This document shows positions 1 through 11,260 of a stretch of DNA of 64,000 nucleotides, piece after piece (within the stretch, counting starts at the first letter, position 1; each line of letters starts with the position of its first letter). The notes beneath the pieces were generated by a model, which saw only the letters and a list, made by a program, of their open reading frames with translations, was not told the DNA's origin and did not search any database. Origin of the DNA: Valencia hispanica (lineage: Eukaryota > Chordata > Actinopteri > Cyprinodontiformes > Valenciidae); the NCBI GenBank assembly GCA_963556495.2, contig OY747712.1:9171581-9235580 (forward strand), read 5' to 3'. The translations under genes and the position numbers were made by a program.

Positions 1-2438
1 CAGAATCTGTGAAGAAATCACTCGGTTTAGGAGTACAGTTGGTCTCATCCTGAGAGCTTGGTCCCCGTCCAGGCTCTTACTGAGAATTGGGAAAGCCTCT
101 TTACCCCTCTTCACTCCCTTTCACTCTCAATCTAACCTCTTCCCCTCCTTGTTCCATTTTTTAAATCTATTCACTATTTTTCTCTTTTCTTGCCTTGTTC
201 ATCTAAATTTAACCATATGGTATATTCAGTCCTCAATATTTATACATTTGTAAGTTACATTTTAAGACCATTTCCAGACAGGTTATACATGAACTAAATA
301 AATTATTAGCATTTTGTCTGAGTTAAGATGATAATTAAACATGTTCTCAGAAGCAGGAAGCATCGAGGTGTGAGTTAACACGATACCAATAAGGTAAGAC
401 ATAAGCAATGACCTTAGAAGCACCTAAATCGATTAGAAAACAACAATCTAATAAGCAATGTATGTTTCAAACATTTTAACGTCTGTTTTTATTGTTAGAA
501 AGAATCCCAAGTAAAAGCATTTAGCAGCCACCCAGATTTTAGTAATCAACGTTTCAGCAAATCGAAGAGCTCCATCTCATGCTGTACAGCCAGCAGTTAG
601 TATAGTAAATATGAAAGATTATAGTTTCTTACCTTACCAATGTATTTGTTTTAACACGGCATTACAACTGACCAAAGTGTTCTACATAAATAAAAGAAAA
701 CATAGGCAAAAATAGGCACAGAAACCATAACAAATGTTAAAAACAAGGAGCTAAAATAGGGACAAACAAACCAGGCGGTAAAAATCGATACTAGCATACA
801 GTTTGAAAACTGAACATCGGAGATGCAAGGAAGGATAAGGATTCAATAATGTTTCACTCATCAAAGATGATTGATACCACACAAGGCTATTCCCTCTTGC
901 TTTGTCCATGCCTTTAGTTTCAGTTTTTTTTCTTTCATATAATTCCAGTTTGAAGTTTTGGACCTATCCCCACCATTGCATTACGCCAACCTTTTCTGAA
1001 GGCTTCTCAAAGATATTAATTGTTGTTGCCTCCAAAAGTTGTCAAGAGCCCTTTTGAGGAATTGTTTCGGCACTGACCTCTCTCATTGTAAACAGGCCGC
1101 TAGCTGCGACGAGTCTGAGTTAGCGATAGTAACTAAGGAGGGCGGGGCTTAGCGGGACTCAGCCACTGGTCCATTGGTGTGTTGGTTTTAAACCAGATGT
1201 AGCAGGATGCATAACCCTCGTCAGTTCACAGAATATTTTCCCATATATCTTTGGGTTCATCCGGATGTTTTCTGGCAAATGTAAGACTGGCCTTTTTTTG
1301 TTGGTTTTGGACTCTGACCCCTCTCATGGAGGCCATTGTTGCCCAATCTTTATTGGATATTTTACTTTTGTCTGAGTTAGGTGAGTCCTACTTTAGATGT
1401 TTTTCTGCATTCTTTTGTGGCTGCCTGGACGAGTTGCCGATGTGCTCTTGGACTATGTTGGTTGACCGCCACTCCTTGGAAGATTCACCATTGTTCCATG
1501 TTCCCTCTATGATAAGGGCTAACACTGTGTTTTGATGTAGTCTTAAGACCTGTTGGTCTAATATGTTGCTTTTTGAAATCTTTCAGCCTAGTTTCTGTCA
1601 TCAAACAGGTCCAGTTTAATTGATTCTGAATTTACAGGTCACACAATATTCAGACCTGCATGGAAAAATGCAGTTTAATCCCAGTTAATGCATAATCTAG
1701 GAAAATGGAGTAATTACTTTTTCACATAGGACCAGGCTGGTTTGAAAACCCTTTTTTCTCTTGAATAAAATCATCAAGGGAAACAAGTTATCGCATCAAA
1801 GTTTTAGCTGAGCTGAAGTCTTAGTTTGACCTGATCTCAAGGTGAGGACTTCCATTCTCTTCCTGGAGCCATCGGGTCCATATGCTTGTGTGCAGCTCTG
1901 CTTTCTTAATTACACAAAGCATCCACAAATCTGCATTAACATCTACAGCAGTGCTGTCGCCTACTAAGTGTTGATTACTCCCACAGAAAACAGGTAATGG
2001 GAGCTAAATGACTAAATTTAGCCCTACGGGTGACTAGCGCAGATAGAAGGTGATATATGATGCTCATTAGTGTTCTAGCTAACAACACTTTCACCCCAAC
2101 TAACTGATCGCTCTCTCACACACACACACAGAGATGTCTTCTCCATTAATTTAGAGAAAAAGCTTGTTTTTCAATCATATCTCCATGCACTATAAATACT
2201 GCCTCGAGATCAGTGCAAGCTGCCAAAACTAATAATGTGAAAGCAATGTAGACTTCGTGAAGGTGTGTAGGTGTCTAAGTAGGTTATACCTGACAAACCT
2301 TCAGTTTAATTCAAAGTGAAGAGTTGCATTGGTACCACACAGCAAATGGTACCTATAGGTTTCAAAAGGAAGAGACTTTCAGTGGCAACTCAATTTTCAA
2401 CTTAACTGACTGAAGTGCTAAAATAAAATGTATATTGG
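1..2438. other. Upstream pard3 intron, no gene recognised
   Basis: Non-coding, AT-rich sequence upstream of the first pard3 exon in the window. The longest open frame (1251-1535, 94 codons, plus strand) has no recognisable domain and no splice context. A short CA run lies near 2117-2131. No repeat family is named here with confidence. It is assigned to a pard3 intron because the first exon seen (19516) begins in mid-protein, so upstream coding exons must lie to the left of the window. Confidence 0.6.
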
Positions 2439-2668
2439 CAGTGTTGTGCCTGAACAAGTTCGCTGAACGGTCGTTCATGAACCCGTTCATATATTTGGTG
2501 AACATCAACTGAACTCACTGTATTTTGTCAGATCAACGTTACAGTGGGCGCGCTAATTCTGGTGTTTGTGAACGGCGCTCTCGGCAGTTTAATTTTGTTG
2601 GAGAGTGTGTCAGATTGCCATGGATCCTTCCAGACAAAAGCCCAGCTAAAGCCGTGGCTAAAATATAC

Positions 2669-2880
2669 TGTTAACCATAGACGTTGTAAAGAGTAGACCC
2701 CGCATCGGCTGCTGGGACGCAAAAATGCAGCCGCCATCATGGACCAGCATCTGCAAACAGAAACCAAAGCATCAGCAGTCGTCGATCTAAGATGCCCGAG
2801 TACTGTGTGGCGTATTCCTGGCCGATAGGCAGTAGCGTTCGATGCGGCGTCTACTCTTTATAAACTCTATGCTGTTAACA
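2669..2880 (+). repeat. About 40-bp inverted repeat flanking a THAP-like start
   Basis: The left arm (about 2669-2707) and right arm (about 2840-2880) are near reverse complements: the left contains gtaaagagtagaccccgcat and the right gatgcggcgtctactcttta, and similarity continues outward to gttaac on both sides. Between the arms, the frame 2792-2863 begins MPEYCVAYS and stops after 23 codons. A start of this type (M-P-x-Y-C-x-A-Y) is typical of the THAP zinc-finger domain found in P-element and Kolobok transposases. The rest of the finger is missing. This is seen directly as an inverted repeat; the THAP reading is inference. Confidence 0.5.
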
Positions 2881-3309
2881 ACAGGCCTTAATACGGGGGA
2901 AACATCAAATCTGGCAACACTATTCACCGAGTCGCACCGTGCATGCATCATCAAATTGCGAAGCATGTAGGCAAAATCCATTGAAAGCAGTAGCAGCGCT
3001 ACTTCTCCATCAACGATTAATGCAGCATCTTTGTATGACGTAATTTATGTCCATGACCTTGGACTCAAAGACTCATTTTGAGTTATTGGGGTTTTTGCTT
3101 TGTTTTTTTACTTCATTTAGGCTGATTGTTGCACTTTGAATACTATAAGGTTTCTTTTTTTTAAGAAAACAAGTCAGACAAATTCATCACAAAAATTGAA
3201 AAGTGACTTGATTGAAAGATAATGTTTCTCAAGAAATATTACAAAATCATGAGTCCGCCATTATTGTTGTTGCAGTTACGAGTGAAGCAGCCGACACATG
3301 ATGTGATGA

Positions 3310-3513
3310 CATCATCGTTTCACAAAATATACGGATTGGCTGTACACACGAAAACGCAAGGGTGTCGTTTTCAGATCTATCCACTTTGGGACCCGGTTTA
3401 AAAAAAATAACGGTTTCAGTCTCCGAAAATGCTGGATCCTTGTGGACGAAACGCTAATACGATAAAAAATGTATACGTATACTGCGAAAAGCGTGTCCGT
3501 GTGGACGGGCCCT
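3310..3513. mobile_element. Fragment of a GTCCACACGG-type DNA transposon
   Basis: The segment contains cactttgggacccggtt and ends gtgtggacgggccc. The same body occurs around 28330-28460 (ctctgggacccggtttcaaa, ending ttggacagggcc). The shared terminal motif GGCCC(T)GTCCAnA and the shared interior mark one non-autonomous family. The left end is not clearly delimited. Confidence 0.45.
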
Positions 3514-3994
3514 TAGTTTTAAAAACTATGAGCTGAACTACTTCATTTTAAAATGTGTAAACTGAACTTTGAACTTTCCCAGCTCTGCATATTGCCTTGA
3601 ATATATTATTTCCTTGCAGACAGGATTGGAAAACAAAACAAAAAGATGTACCTTTTCCGAGCCAATAAGTGGCGATAACATGCAGATTAATTACATGTAA
3701 ATTAATCTTGATAGTGAACCTTTTCTGCATAAAATCAATGTAGAATAGTGAGAGTGTAGATACATCTTTCCACATGTGGGAAAGGTCTCTGCTAATAGAC
3801 TGACCAATCAGTCTTTTACTGATCTTTCTGGATATTTCCCGTTCTTTAGGATCCTGGCCTCCTGATTTCAGTGTTGGCAGTTTCTGATGTTCTCTGCTGT
3901 GAGGACTTTTAAGACATTTAAACACAACAGTCCAAACTTTGTATTGATAAAGCAATTAAATTTAGTAAAAATTGATCACAAACAAAACTGTGCA

Positions 3995-4440
3995 GGAACT
4001 TAGGATGGGATCCCGGCATTCCGAGGCTTAATAACCATATCCGCCTGTGAATAGCTAAAATATGCGAATACTTGAGACCCTCTCTAAAACGCTTCTAATT
4101 GCCTATTTAAAAAGTTGAAGAATCCAATATGCCTTAATACACACACAGGAAACCTTCTTGGCACTACCACAGAAGCTAACATCCACGGTCTTCCTCATCT
4201 CTGATATTGGGGGGGGGGTACAGCCAATGGTGAATGCCACACCTGGATTGGTGGCTTTGAAGATGCCAGCCATTAGCTTGTTGCTCCAAAGTATTTTAGC
4301 TTCCCAAGATGCAGTTTCTATCAAATATTGTAGATATCAAGCTCTATGAAAAAATTCCATCAATTGGCCATTTTTCCACAAATCTTTTGGAGTTGATTTC
4401 CACAGAAAAACTGATGAATAGGTGAATCCTATAGTAATGA
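3995..4440. mobile_element. Diverged pogo/Tigger-like MITE
   Basis: The interior (cttggcactaccacagaagctaac, tacagccaatgg, ttagcttcccaagatgcag) matches the interior of the better-bounded element at 42006-42477 and the split copy at 25891-28660. A G-run (4209-4217) interrupts it. Termini and TA duplications are not visible, so only family membership is claimed. Confidence 0.4.
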
Positions 4441-6579
4441 ACCATTCATGTGTGAAAGCATATGTTGCTCACCTTTATCTGAACTTGGAGTAAAACCTGA
4501 TTAAATCAAAATGTACCAGACTAAGAACGGAAATTGCACTTAAAGTCATGGCCGAAGGCAGCAAAATCTTTTATTTCTTCAGCTTTACCCTTTTTAAACA
4601 ATAAAATTCTGAAATAAATGAGAGCTATGTTTAACTTTGATCAAACATACTGCTTTTTAAATGCTTGCTTGTTCTGTATTTTGGGTTTTTCTGGGACATA
4701 AATGATTGGGCGTGGAATTGTATACTTTCTTTATGCATTTCTGCATACAAAGTAGTGTATTTGTAACGCAATTATAGTGTGTGTGTAGTTCATAAGGTTA
4801 TTGCTTTCAACTCAAGGAATTGCATGAAGAAATGCATCAAAACAACGGAAGATCCAACAGATTTTAGTGGTTAGTGGTTGTTGATTTATTTTCAGTTTCG
4901 AAGGAGAGCCTCTCAGTGAATGCTGCTGATTTAATGAAGGTTTGTTCAGAATGAAAACCACATTAACTTGAGTGCATTTATCTTCAGTTTGCACAGCCTC
5001 AGTGGGAAACAAACCTGCTCTCATTGCTATGGTGGCGCTTTGCCTCTGTTGATCAAGGTAGACGACAACATCCTCTGGGTTCATAACGCAATATCAGGGT
5101 TTTGGCCACAAGAACATTTTCTGTGCGTCTGTTTGTATGCCGTCTACTCTCCGATGTCCATGTTGAATTACATCCTGAATTAAATCAACTTTTCACCCAG
5201 TGGTAGTCCTCTCAGCATAATATCTGCTGTGTTTTTATGCCCATGACAGTGAAAAGTGATGCTGGGATTAAACTTGGACTAGTGCTTCTTAATATTACTG
5301 AGTAAAGATAAGAAGATAAAGAAAATAAGACAATTCAGCTTTAATTATTCTTTTTTTAAACCTAAATTAGAAACCGCTTGATTTAATTAGACATGTTTCT
5401 TTACTCTTTGGCTTAAACCCCTCTCATATTTTCCAGGAGGTTTTATGTAGCTTTTTCAGTACTGTACTAAAGTGACCTCGGATCTGACCATGACCGACCG
5501 ACCGGCCTGCCTGTCTGTTTCCTTTTCTACTTTATTCCTTTCATCCTTCCCTTTTCTTTTTGGTGCTTACTTAAACCCTGTCCATAATCGAATTAAGCCC
5601 CCTAAAATCATATTAAACTTTAGTGTTTTGTAGTTTAAAGGGAATATAAAGGACTAGGAAGTCTGGAACATCTACACTAAAGTAAGGGAACCCTGTTAGA
5701 CTGTAAAGCCTGTTCTAGATGCTCCACAATGCTTGGCCAGATGAGAAGCAGCGCGACAGCAACTTGAAGAGGAGTCATGGGAATATCCTGATGATGGAGA
5801 AGAGGAGAGAAAATGTGAGTTTATCGCAGTAAATATCATCTCCCAGTATGACGTTTTTCACTTCTTCTCTAACTCTTTGTGACTTCTCCTTCCCCCCCCC
5901 CCCCCAGCCCAAGGTCTAGCTGTAAATCTCTGCTGTAAGACCGGAGAAATATCTAACTGGGGACTTGACTCACCACTCAGCACAATTCTCATTCTGGGGA
6001 TTAAATTACATTTAGTGCCTCTCTCTCACACTCTGTGAGCGCTCCGTCTGATTTTCATTGTGTCTCCTTGGCCCCGACCCAGGCTGCCCTCGGTTTCCTA
6101 CATGTTCTCCCCCATCTGGAAGAACGTTAAATGTTCCGCCACGTCTCATTTTGGTCATAATATTTGCTTCGACACATACGTAGATGTGCTTTCAGACGGA
6201 GCTTAAAGGCAGTGACAGTTTTGAATTAAACACCACTGCGGTGTGTTTGCAAAGTTTCTGGAAAGGTGAGCTCACACCTGTGCAATGTCTTATCTAATTC
6301 CCCTTCATTTGATCCATCTCCCCCTCCTCCTCCCCCTCCTCTGTCGTCTTAGTGAGGGTTTCTGTGTAAGCTCACCGATGTCGAGGGCTCTGTCTGCTCT
6401 GCCTTTGCTCACTCTGTAACGGTCTCTGTGGGGGTTTGGGGTTGCGCTGCTCTTCCACCGCCTTCAGCTAACTTTAGACACACATCTAAATGTCACCTTT
6501 AGACTTTACTTTGGTTCTCTATCAATAAAAGCAGGCAAAATTTGAAAAACAAATTGTGTAGTGGGTATTGTAATGCATT
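4441..6579. other. Intron sequence without recognised genes
   Basis: No exon-like or repeat-family signal was identified. A C-run lies at about 5893-5907, and a cct/ctc-rich stretch lies near 6318-6350. Overlapping short open frames at 4812-5183 on both strands carry no domain. Confidence 0.5.
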
Positions 6580-7295
6580 ATTGGTTTAACGGTACACAAT
6601 CATAGTTCCGTACCTTTTTGGTACACCTTAATCCAGAAAAAAATATAAAAATGACCTTTTTTTTCTCTTTTACTTTGATCAGCATTAAACAAACCTTTTT
6701 TTTTTCCTGAATTCGTTCCTTTCAGTTCCTGAAATTAATTAGTTTTATTATTTTCCGTAACATAAAAAAGTAAAAATATTGAACTGACTGGAGACTTGAT
6801 TGGATAAAATAAATAAATAAATAGTTCAAGCAGACATAGCCAAAGTAGAAACCAATGGAACTACTTGAAAACCGTGTCGCTGTTTAAAAATGTTTGAATA
6901 TTACTTGGCCCATATTTGATAAGTTTTTTTTTTGATATCTCGACAGCCTCGTCTCCCAGCTGTACTTGAGGGCAGCATGAGCAGCTGTTGGGAAAATCCC
7001 TTCTCATTTACGGAGATTCCACCAACTTGCGTTTTCTACAAAATAAGGAGTTTGAGATGATTGGATGCTACTGGTAGCCATGTGGACATCAGCTGGTTTT
7101 TCTCCAGTATCAGTGATGTTTCCGTTCAGCTTGACATTGTTTCAGAGGATTCATTCAGTGCAGAGCAGAGAGTGTTATGGACCTTGTTGCTGCTGAAAGA
7201 TTAATTCGCTGACAAAGTTCTGGTCCGGTCCACCTTTCTTTTTCTAGTCTAGCTGGATGAGAAACCATTAATGTTTCCAAATAGCAGAGTTTAGT
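6580..7295. mobile_element. hAT-like 1.2-kb family, copy 1 (partial)
   Basis: It begins near ttaacggtacaca and runs through agacatagccaaagtagaaa, then aaaataaggagtttgagatg and gcttgacattgtttcag. The same order of blocks is found at 31035-32269 and, on the opposite strand, at 23555-24488. The left terminus is worn and the right terminus is absent, because similarity stops after gtttagtgatag at about 7300. It encodes no intact transposase. Confidence 0.6.
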
Positions 7296-8534
7296 GATAG
7301 TCTTACATGTATTCTTGTAACTTGTAAGTTTTGCTTGTCTGAATAGATTTCCACTGTTTATCTTGACTGTGAAGGTAATAGGCAAAAATGATAGTGCTCT
7401 AGCGAGATCCGATTTCAAATGTCTTTTTTTATTATTTGCTGGAATGAAATGAATAAAAATAGGTGGAAATGAGCCGTAATGCTTCAGGGAATGTGACGGA
7501 CGAGAAACGGGATTGTCTGTGTTTTTGCTATGGAGTTTAAAACTCTTGGATTGAGATGTTTCTGTAAGAGTAAATGAGTTGAGGGGTTTAGACATTTTTT
7601 TTCTCCTTTTAATTTATTATCCCTTTTTATGGAGGATGACCTGGCATGTCTCTCTGCCGGCTCATCCCGGAGGTCTTGGATTTGTACCAGCAGCCCGTCT
7701 TTATTCCAAGCCAAACGGCTTGTTTCTGTTTCAAGAAACACAGATGAAAACCTTTCCACGTCTTTGGGAAGCACTCTAAATGTCACGTTGTTGGGCTGCT
7801 TTTTTGCACCTTCAGATTTGCCAATCTATTAGAATGACTGCTCTGGTTCTGTCAAACTGTTTTTCTATGTATTGTGTGTCTTTTCGGGGGAACGGAGCGG
7901 TCCAGAAAGAAAGACAGCCAATTATTTGCTTAAAATAATGAACTTTCTACAGATGTTTCACTTGTTTTCATTTGAGGTGCAAACTTCCCAAAAGAGGGAA
8001 ATCAATATACTGGAAAAATAGCTGTTTCAAAACATTTACCATAGACATTACATATATCAGCTGCAACATTAAAGCCCTGACAGGGGAAGTAAAACATCTA
8101 GCATTGTACAATGTACATTTTGTTCTGCTGCCACTCTTTAGGTCTTTACATAAAACTAAAAATACACAAAATATGCTGCAATAATTTTCATTTCTCCACC
8201 CATCATTTCAGAGATCCATCCACCAACCAACTCATGGACTGATAAATTGATAGTTTAATCCATACACTGATAGTTCCATCCATTGGCCGATAGGATCCAA
8301 AGAAGGAGAAGGAGGAGGGGGAAAACCCACAAGAAGATTGTCCTAAAGAATGCTCAACAAAAGCAAACGTGTGTGATGTCTTCACGAAGGGCGACTTCGT
8401 GAATTTCGAACGGGTTTTGATTTTCATGCGATCGTATGATTGCTAATCGGGAACTGGTTATGAGGAGTTAATTGCTTCTTGTTACCCCTGTATACTACAG
8501 GATGCACGACACATTATTAAGCTAAACGGCTGTA
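7296..8534. other. Intron sequence without recognised genes
   Basis: Open frames on both strands (7155-7786) arise from repeat copy 1 and its flank and have no domain. A short ccatc-rich stretch lies near 8207-8290. Nothing else was recognised. Confidence 0.45.
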
Positions 8535-9225
8535 GTCAAGGACGGCTTTGTGACATGGTGTGGAAACAATCGTCTTACTTTGAATGTGGACAAAACAAAG
8601 GAGATGATTGTAGATTTCAGAACAAACAGGGATAAGTCAAACACTGTTTCCATCATGGGTGAAGAAGTGGAGGTGGTTGAGGAGTATAAATACCTCGGAG
8701 TTCACCTAACAGACTGGACTGGAGACTGAACAGTGAAACCGTCTACTAGAAGAGACAGAGCAGACTGGACTTCTGGATGAAGCTTAGGTCCTTAAAGGTT
8801 TGCAGCAAGATGCTGCAGATCTTCTACGACTCTGTTGTGGAGAGTGTAATCTCTTCTGCCGTCATCTGTTGGGGTAGCAGCATCAGAGCCAGGGATTTAA
8901 AAAGGCTAAACAACCTGATAAAGAAGGTTCTGTTCTGGGGACGACTGTGGAACATCTGGAGATGATAATGCAAAGAAGGATTCTTCATAAAATCAAAAAA
9001 AATTATGGACAACCCTGAGCATCCTCTTCATGAGACAGTCATACAACAACAGAGTGTCTTCAGTCAGAGGCTTCTTCAGTTTCGCTGCAACACAGACCAC
9101 TACAGGAAATCCTTCCTGCCCACAGCCATCATCATCTACAACAACTCCTTAAAGAATTAATTATATGAGCTACAACACTTAATTTCCCTCTGGGATCAAT
9201 AAAGTATTTTTGAATTTGAATTTGA
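8535..9225 (+). mobile_element. LINE 3' fragment with reverse-transcriptase C-terminus
   Basis: Broken frames encode the region after the RT core: acaaaggagatgattgtaga reads TKEMIVDFR, followed by EEYKYLGVHLTD. An open piece at 8777-8965 reads FYDSVVESVISSAVICWG, typical of the C-terminal RT part of teleost non-LTR elements. The 3' end is ttccctctgggatcaataaa followed by a gaatttgaattt tail. The copy is 5'-truncated, and several frameshifts and stops make it dead. A Rex1/CR1-like clade is possible, but I cannot fix the clade. Confidence 0.75.
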
Positions 9226-10920
9226 ACCCTTAACAATTTAAATTTAATTCCTGTTTTCTTGCTTTTACATACAAAACCACAACGAAGCTCTGCTTTAGTG
9301 GCGATATTTATGAGGCTTTTTATATTTGCAATAGCCAAGTTTCATCGGTTTTTGTTAATGTTTTCCACTAAAACCTAATTTTTCAAACACGGAACATTTG
9401 TATTTTGTCTGGCACTAACTCTGTCTCTGACTGGGTTCATTGGGAGTTGTGCGTGGGTTTATCAGGCAAATACTTGAGAAACTACAGGCTATTTGCATCC
9501 AGTTTCTCTACCCTTCAAATGACTGTTTACATTAGATGAGATCACAGTAATTCATGTACAAGTCAAGAAAGGCTACATCTCCTTCTTTACTTTCCCAGCT
9601 CAGACCCATTTACACAAATTAAGTAGATTTACACAAAGTTCAGATTTATAGAAAGTTTTGGCTGTAATTGCTTTGCCCTAAAACATTTCCAATAAGTTGT
9701 TTTATTCCTGACTCAGTATTACTCTAAGCATTTAATTGAACATTATCTTTAGTCCTGCATTAATTTTTATCTTGCAATTCCATTCCAGATTTAATTTAAA
9801 TTGTAAACGACAGGGAAAATGTTCCCTTTTAAATCAGCAGTCCTCTTTGGATTTTATGTCCGCTTCAAATGCCATTTACAATTACAGTATAAACCAACAA
9901 GCTGCATCCAACATTAAGCTTGACACGAGGGAAAACCACTTGTGCCACTTTGTGTGAAATTGCGTTTTTTTGTTGTTTTTTTTTTCTATGACGAGGCAAT
10001 AAATGAATCAGTCATTCTGCATCACGAGATGGTTAAAGCAGAGCTGAGGCGGATCTAATTTCTTGTCTTTTTTTTTCTAACGGCCGTTACTCACAAGCTC
10101 TGTGGTTTGTGATGAAATAAAAGCAAGTAGTTGCTGATGTGGTGCAAGCTGTGACTTTTCCCCCTTTGCTAAATCCAACCCCATCCCTGCTCCAGCACCA
10201 ATCTCTGAGGATTAATTCCCCTTTGGGAGACCCGCGCTCACCTCTCGCCGGCCTGGCTGCCAGCTCACTGTTGGAGCGAGCCAGAGCTATGACGATGATT
10301 TATGAGCTGCAAGAGAAGTGGACTGACTCTCACTTTCCATTGTAGTTTATTTTTTCGATTATTGTTAAATGCTTTTCTTTCTTTTGTAGTTTAGAGAAAT
10401 TTCTGCGCAGCAAAGTGGAGAAAGGTTGAACCAAATAGACTTTTGTACTCTTTGACGTGGATATCGGTCGGTTTTTTGATGAGGTTTAAAGGATTGTACC
10501 TCTTCAAAACAGATTAACCTTTTAATCCCTATTTGTTGCCATGGTAACAGTTCAGGTGAATGTTAGCATGTTTTTTGCTGTGAAGTTGGTGATATAAATG
10601 ATTCAGTGGTATTATTTTTAGTTTTTTCTATGTCTCGTTATCACACCAGCATGAGCCAATCAACACCTGTTTCTTATTGCACATCCTCTGTTTCCTGGGG
10701 GAGCCATGGCCCCGTTGATTGGCTATCACACTGTGTGTGCTGTTTTTTTCATGTGGCCTGGTCAGGGTTATGTTTGTCAACAGAACCCAGCCATTACATC
10801 TTGAGTTGGAGCTGTTTCATGGCTCACGGACAACAGTTCGCTGGACAAAACACCGGAGATAAACTACATGAAGTCCAGAAGGGGGCTGCTGTCTGTCGAA
10901 GCTTTCTTCTGTTCATTTAA
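9226..10920. other. Intron sequence; contains a perfect X-box
   Basis: No gene was recognised. The open frame 10606-10920 (104 codons) has no domain. The only specific signal is the X-box at 10535-10548, listed separately. Confidence 0.45.
10535..10548. promoter_or_regulatory. Candidate RFX X-box GTTGCCATGGTAAC
   Basis: The sequence fits the RFX consensus GTNRCC-N2-RGYAAC at every constrained position and is nearly palindromic. RFX factors bind such sites in enhancers of ciliary and other genes. Activity is not shown by sequence; the site is deep in an intron, about 9 kb before the exon at 19516. Confidence 0.45.
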
Positions 10921-10929
10921 CATCAATGC

Positions 10930-11260
10930 TTTTCATGGAAAAAGACTAAATTAAACTAAAACAGATTTAAAAACATGTTTTAGCTGGCCTTTAACAGAAA
11001 CCATTGAGTTTGCAGATCTCTGAGGCAGAGCAAGGGAGTTCCAGAGTCTTGGAGCCACAGAAGAGAAAGTTCGACCTCCTTTAGCCTTCAGTTCTCTATG
11101 GGGGACAATCAGTGGGTTTTGTTCACAAGACATAAGTGCCCTGGTGGGGGTGTAAGGGTGTAATAGTCCAGAGATGTAGACTGGTGTTTGTCCATGCAGA
11201 GCTCCTCAAATCAAATCTTGAATTGCACATAATAATAAACCGAGAGCCAAAGAAGATCCA
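10930..11260 (-). mobile_element. LINE ORF2 C-terminal fragment
   Basis: The minus frame 11133-10951 reads LKAKGGRTFSSVAPRLWNSL, then QLKHVFKS. It matches the usual end of teleost LINE ORF2 proteins (GxRxFxxxAPxLWNSLP, then FKxxLKTxLF). Sequence up to about 11260 appears to belong to the same element, but the limits are uncertain. Confidence 0.65.

Larger units (their letters stand above)
2439..3590. mobile_element. hAT-like repeat, left end at CAGTGTTGTGCCTGAAC, composite
   Basis: The block opens with CAGTGTTGTGCCTGAAC and GTTCATGAACCCGTTCA-type sequence, the terminal signature of a common fish non-autonomous hAT family. A related motif (gagctgaactacttcatttt) appears near 3530-3550, as if the far side of the same element. 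Between these lie a long inverted repeat (2669-2880) and an inserted segment of another repeat (about 3310-3513). Outer boundaries and target duplications were not resolved; the family name rests on recognition of the termini. Confidence 0.5.
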
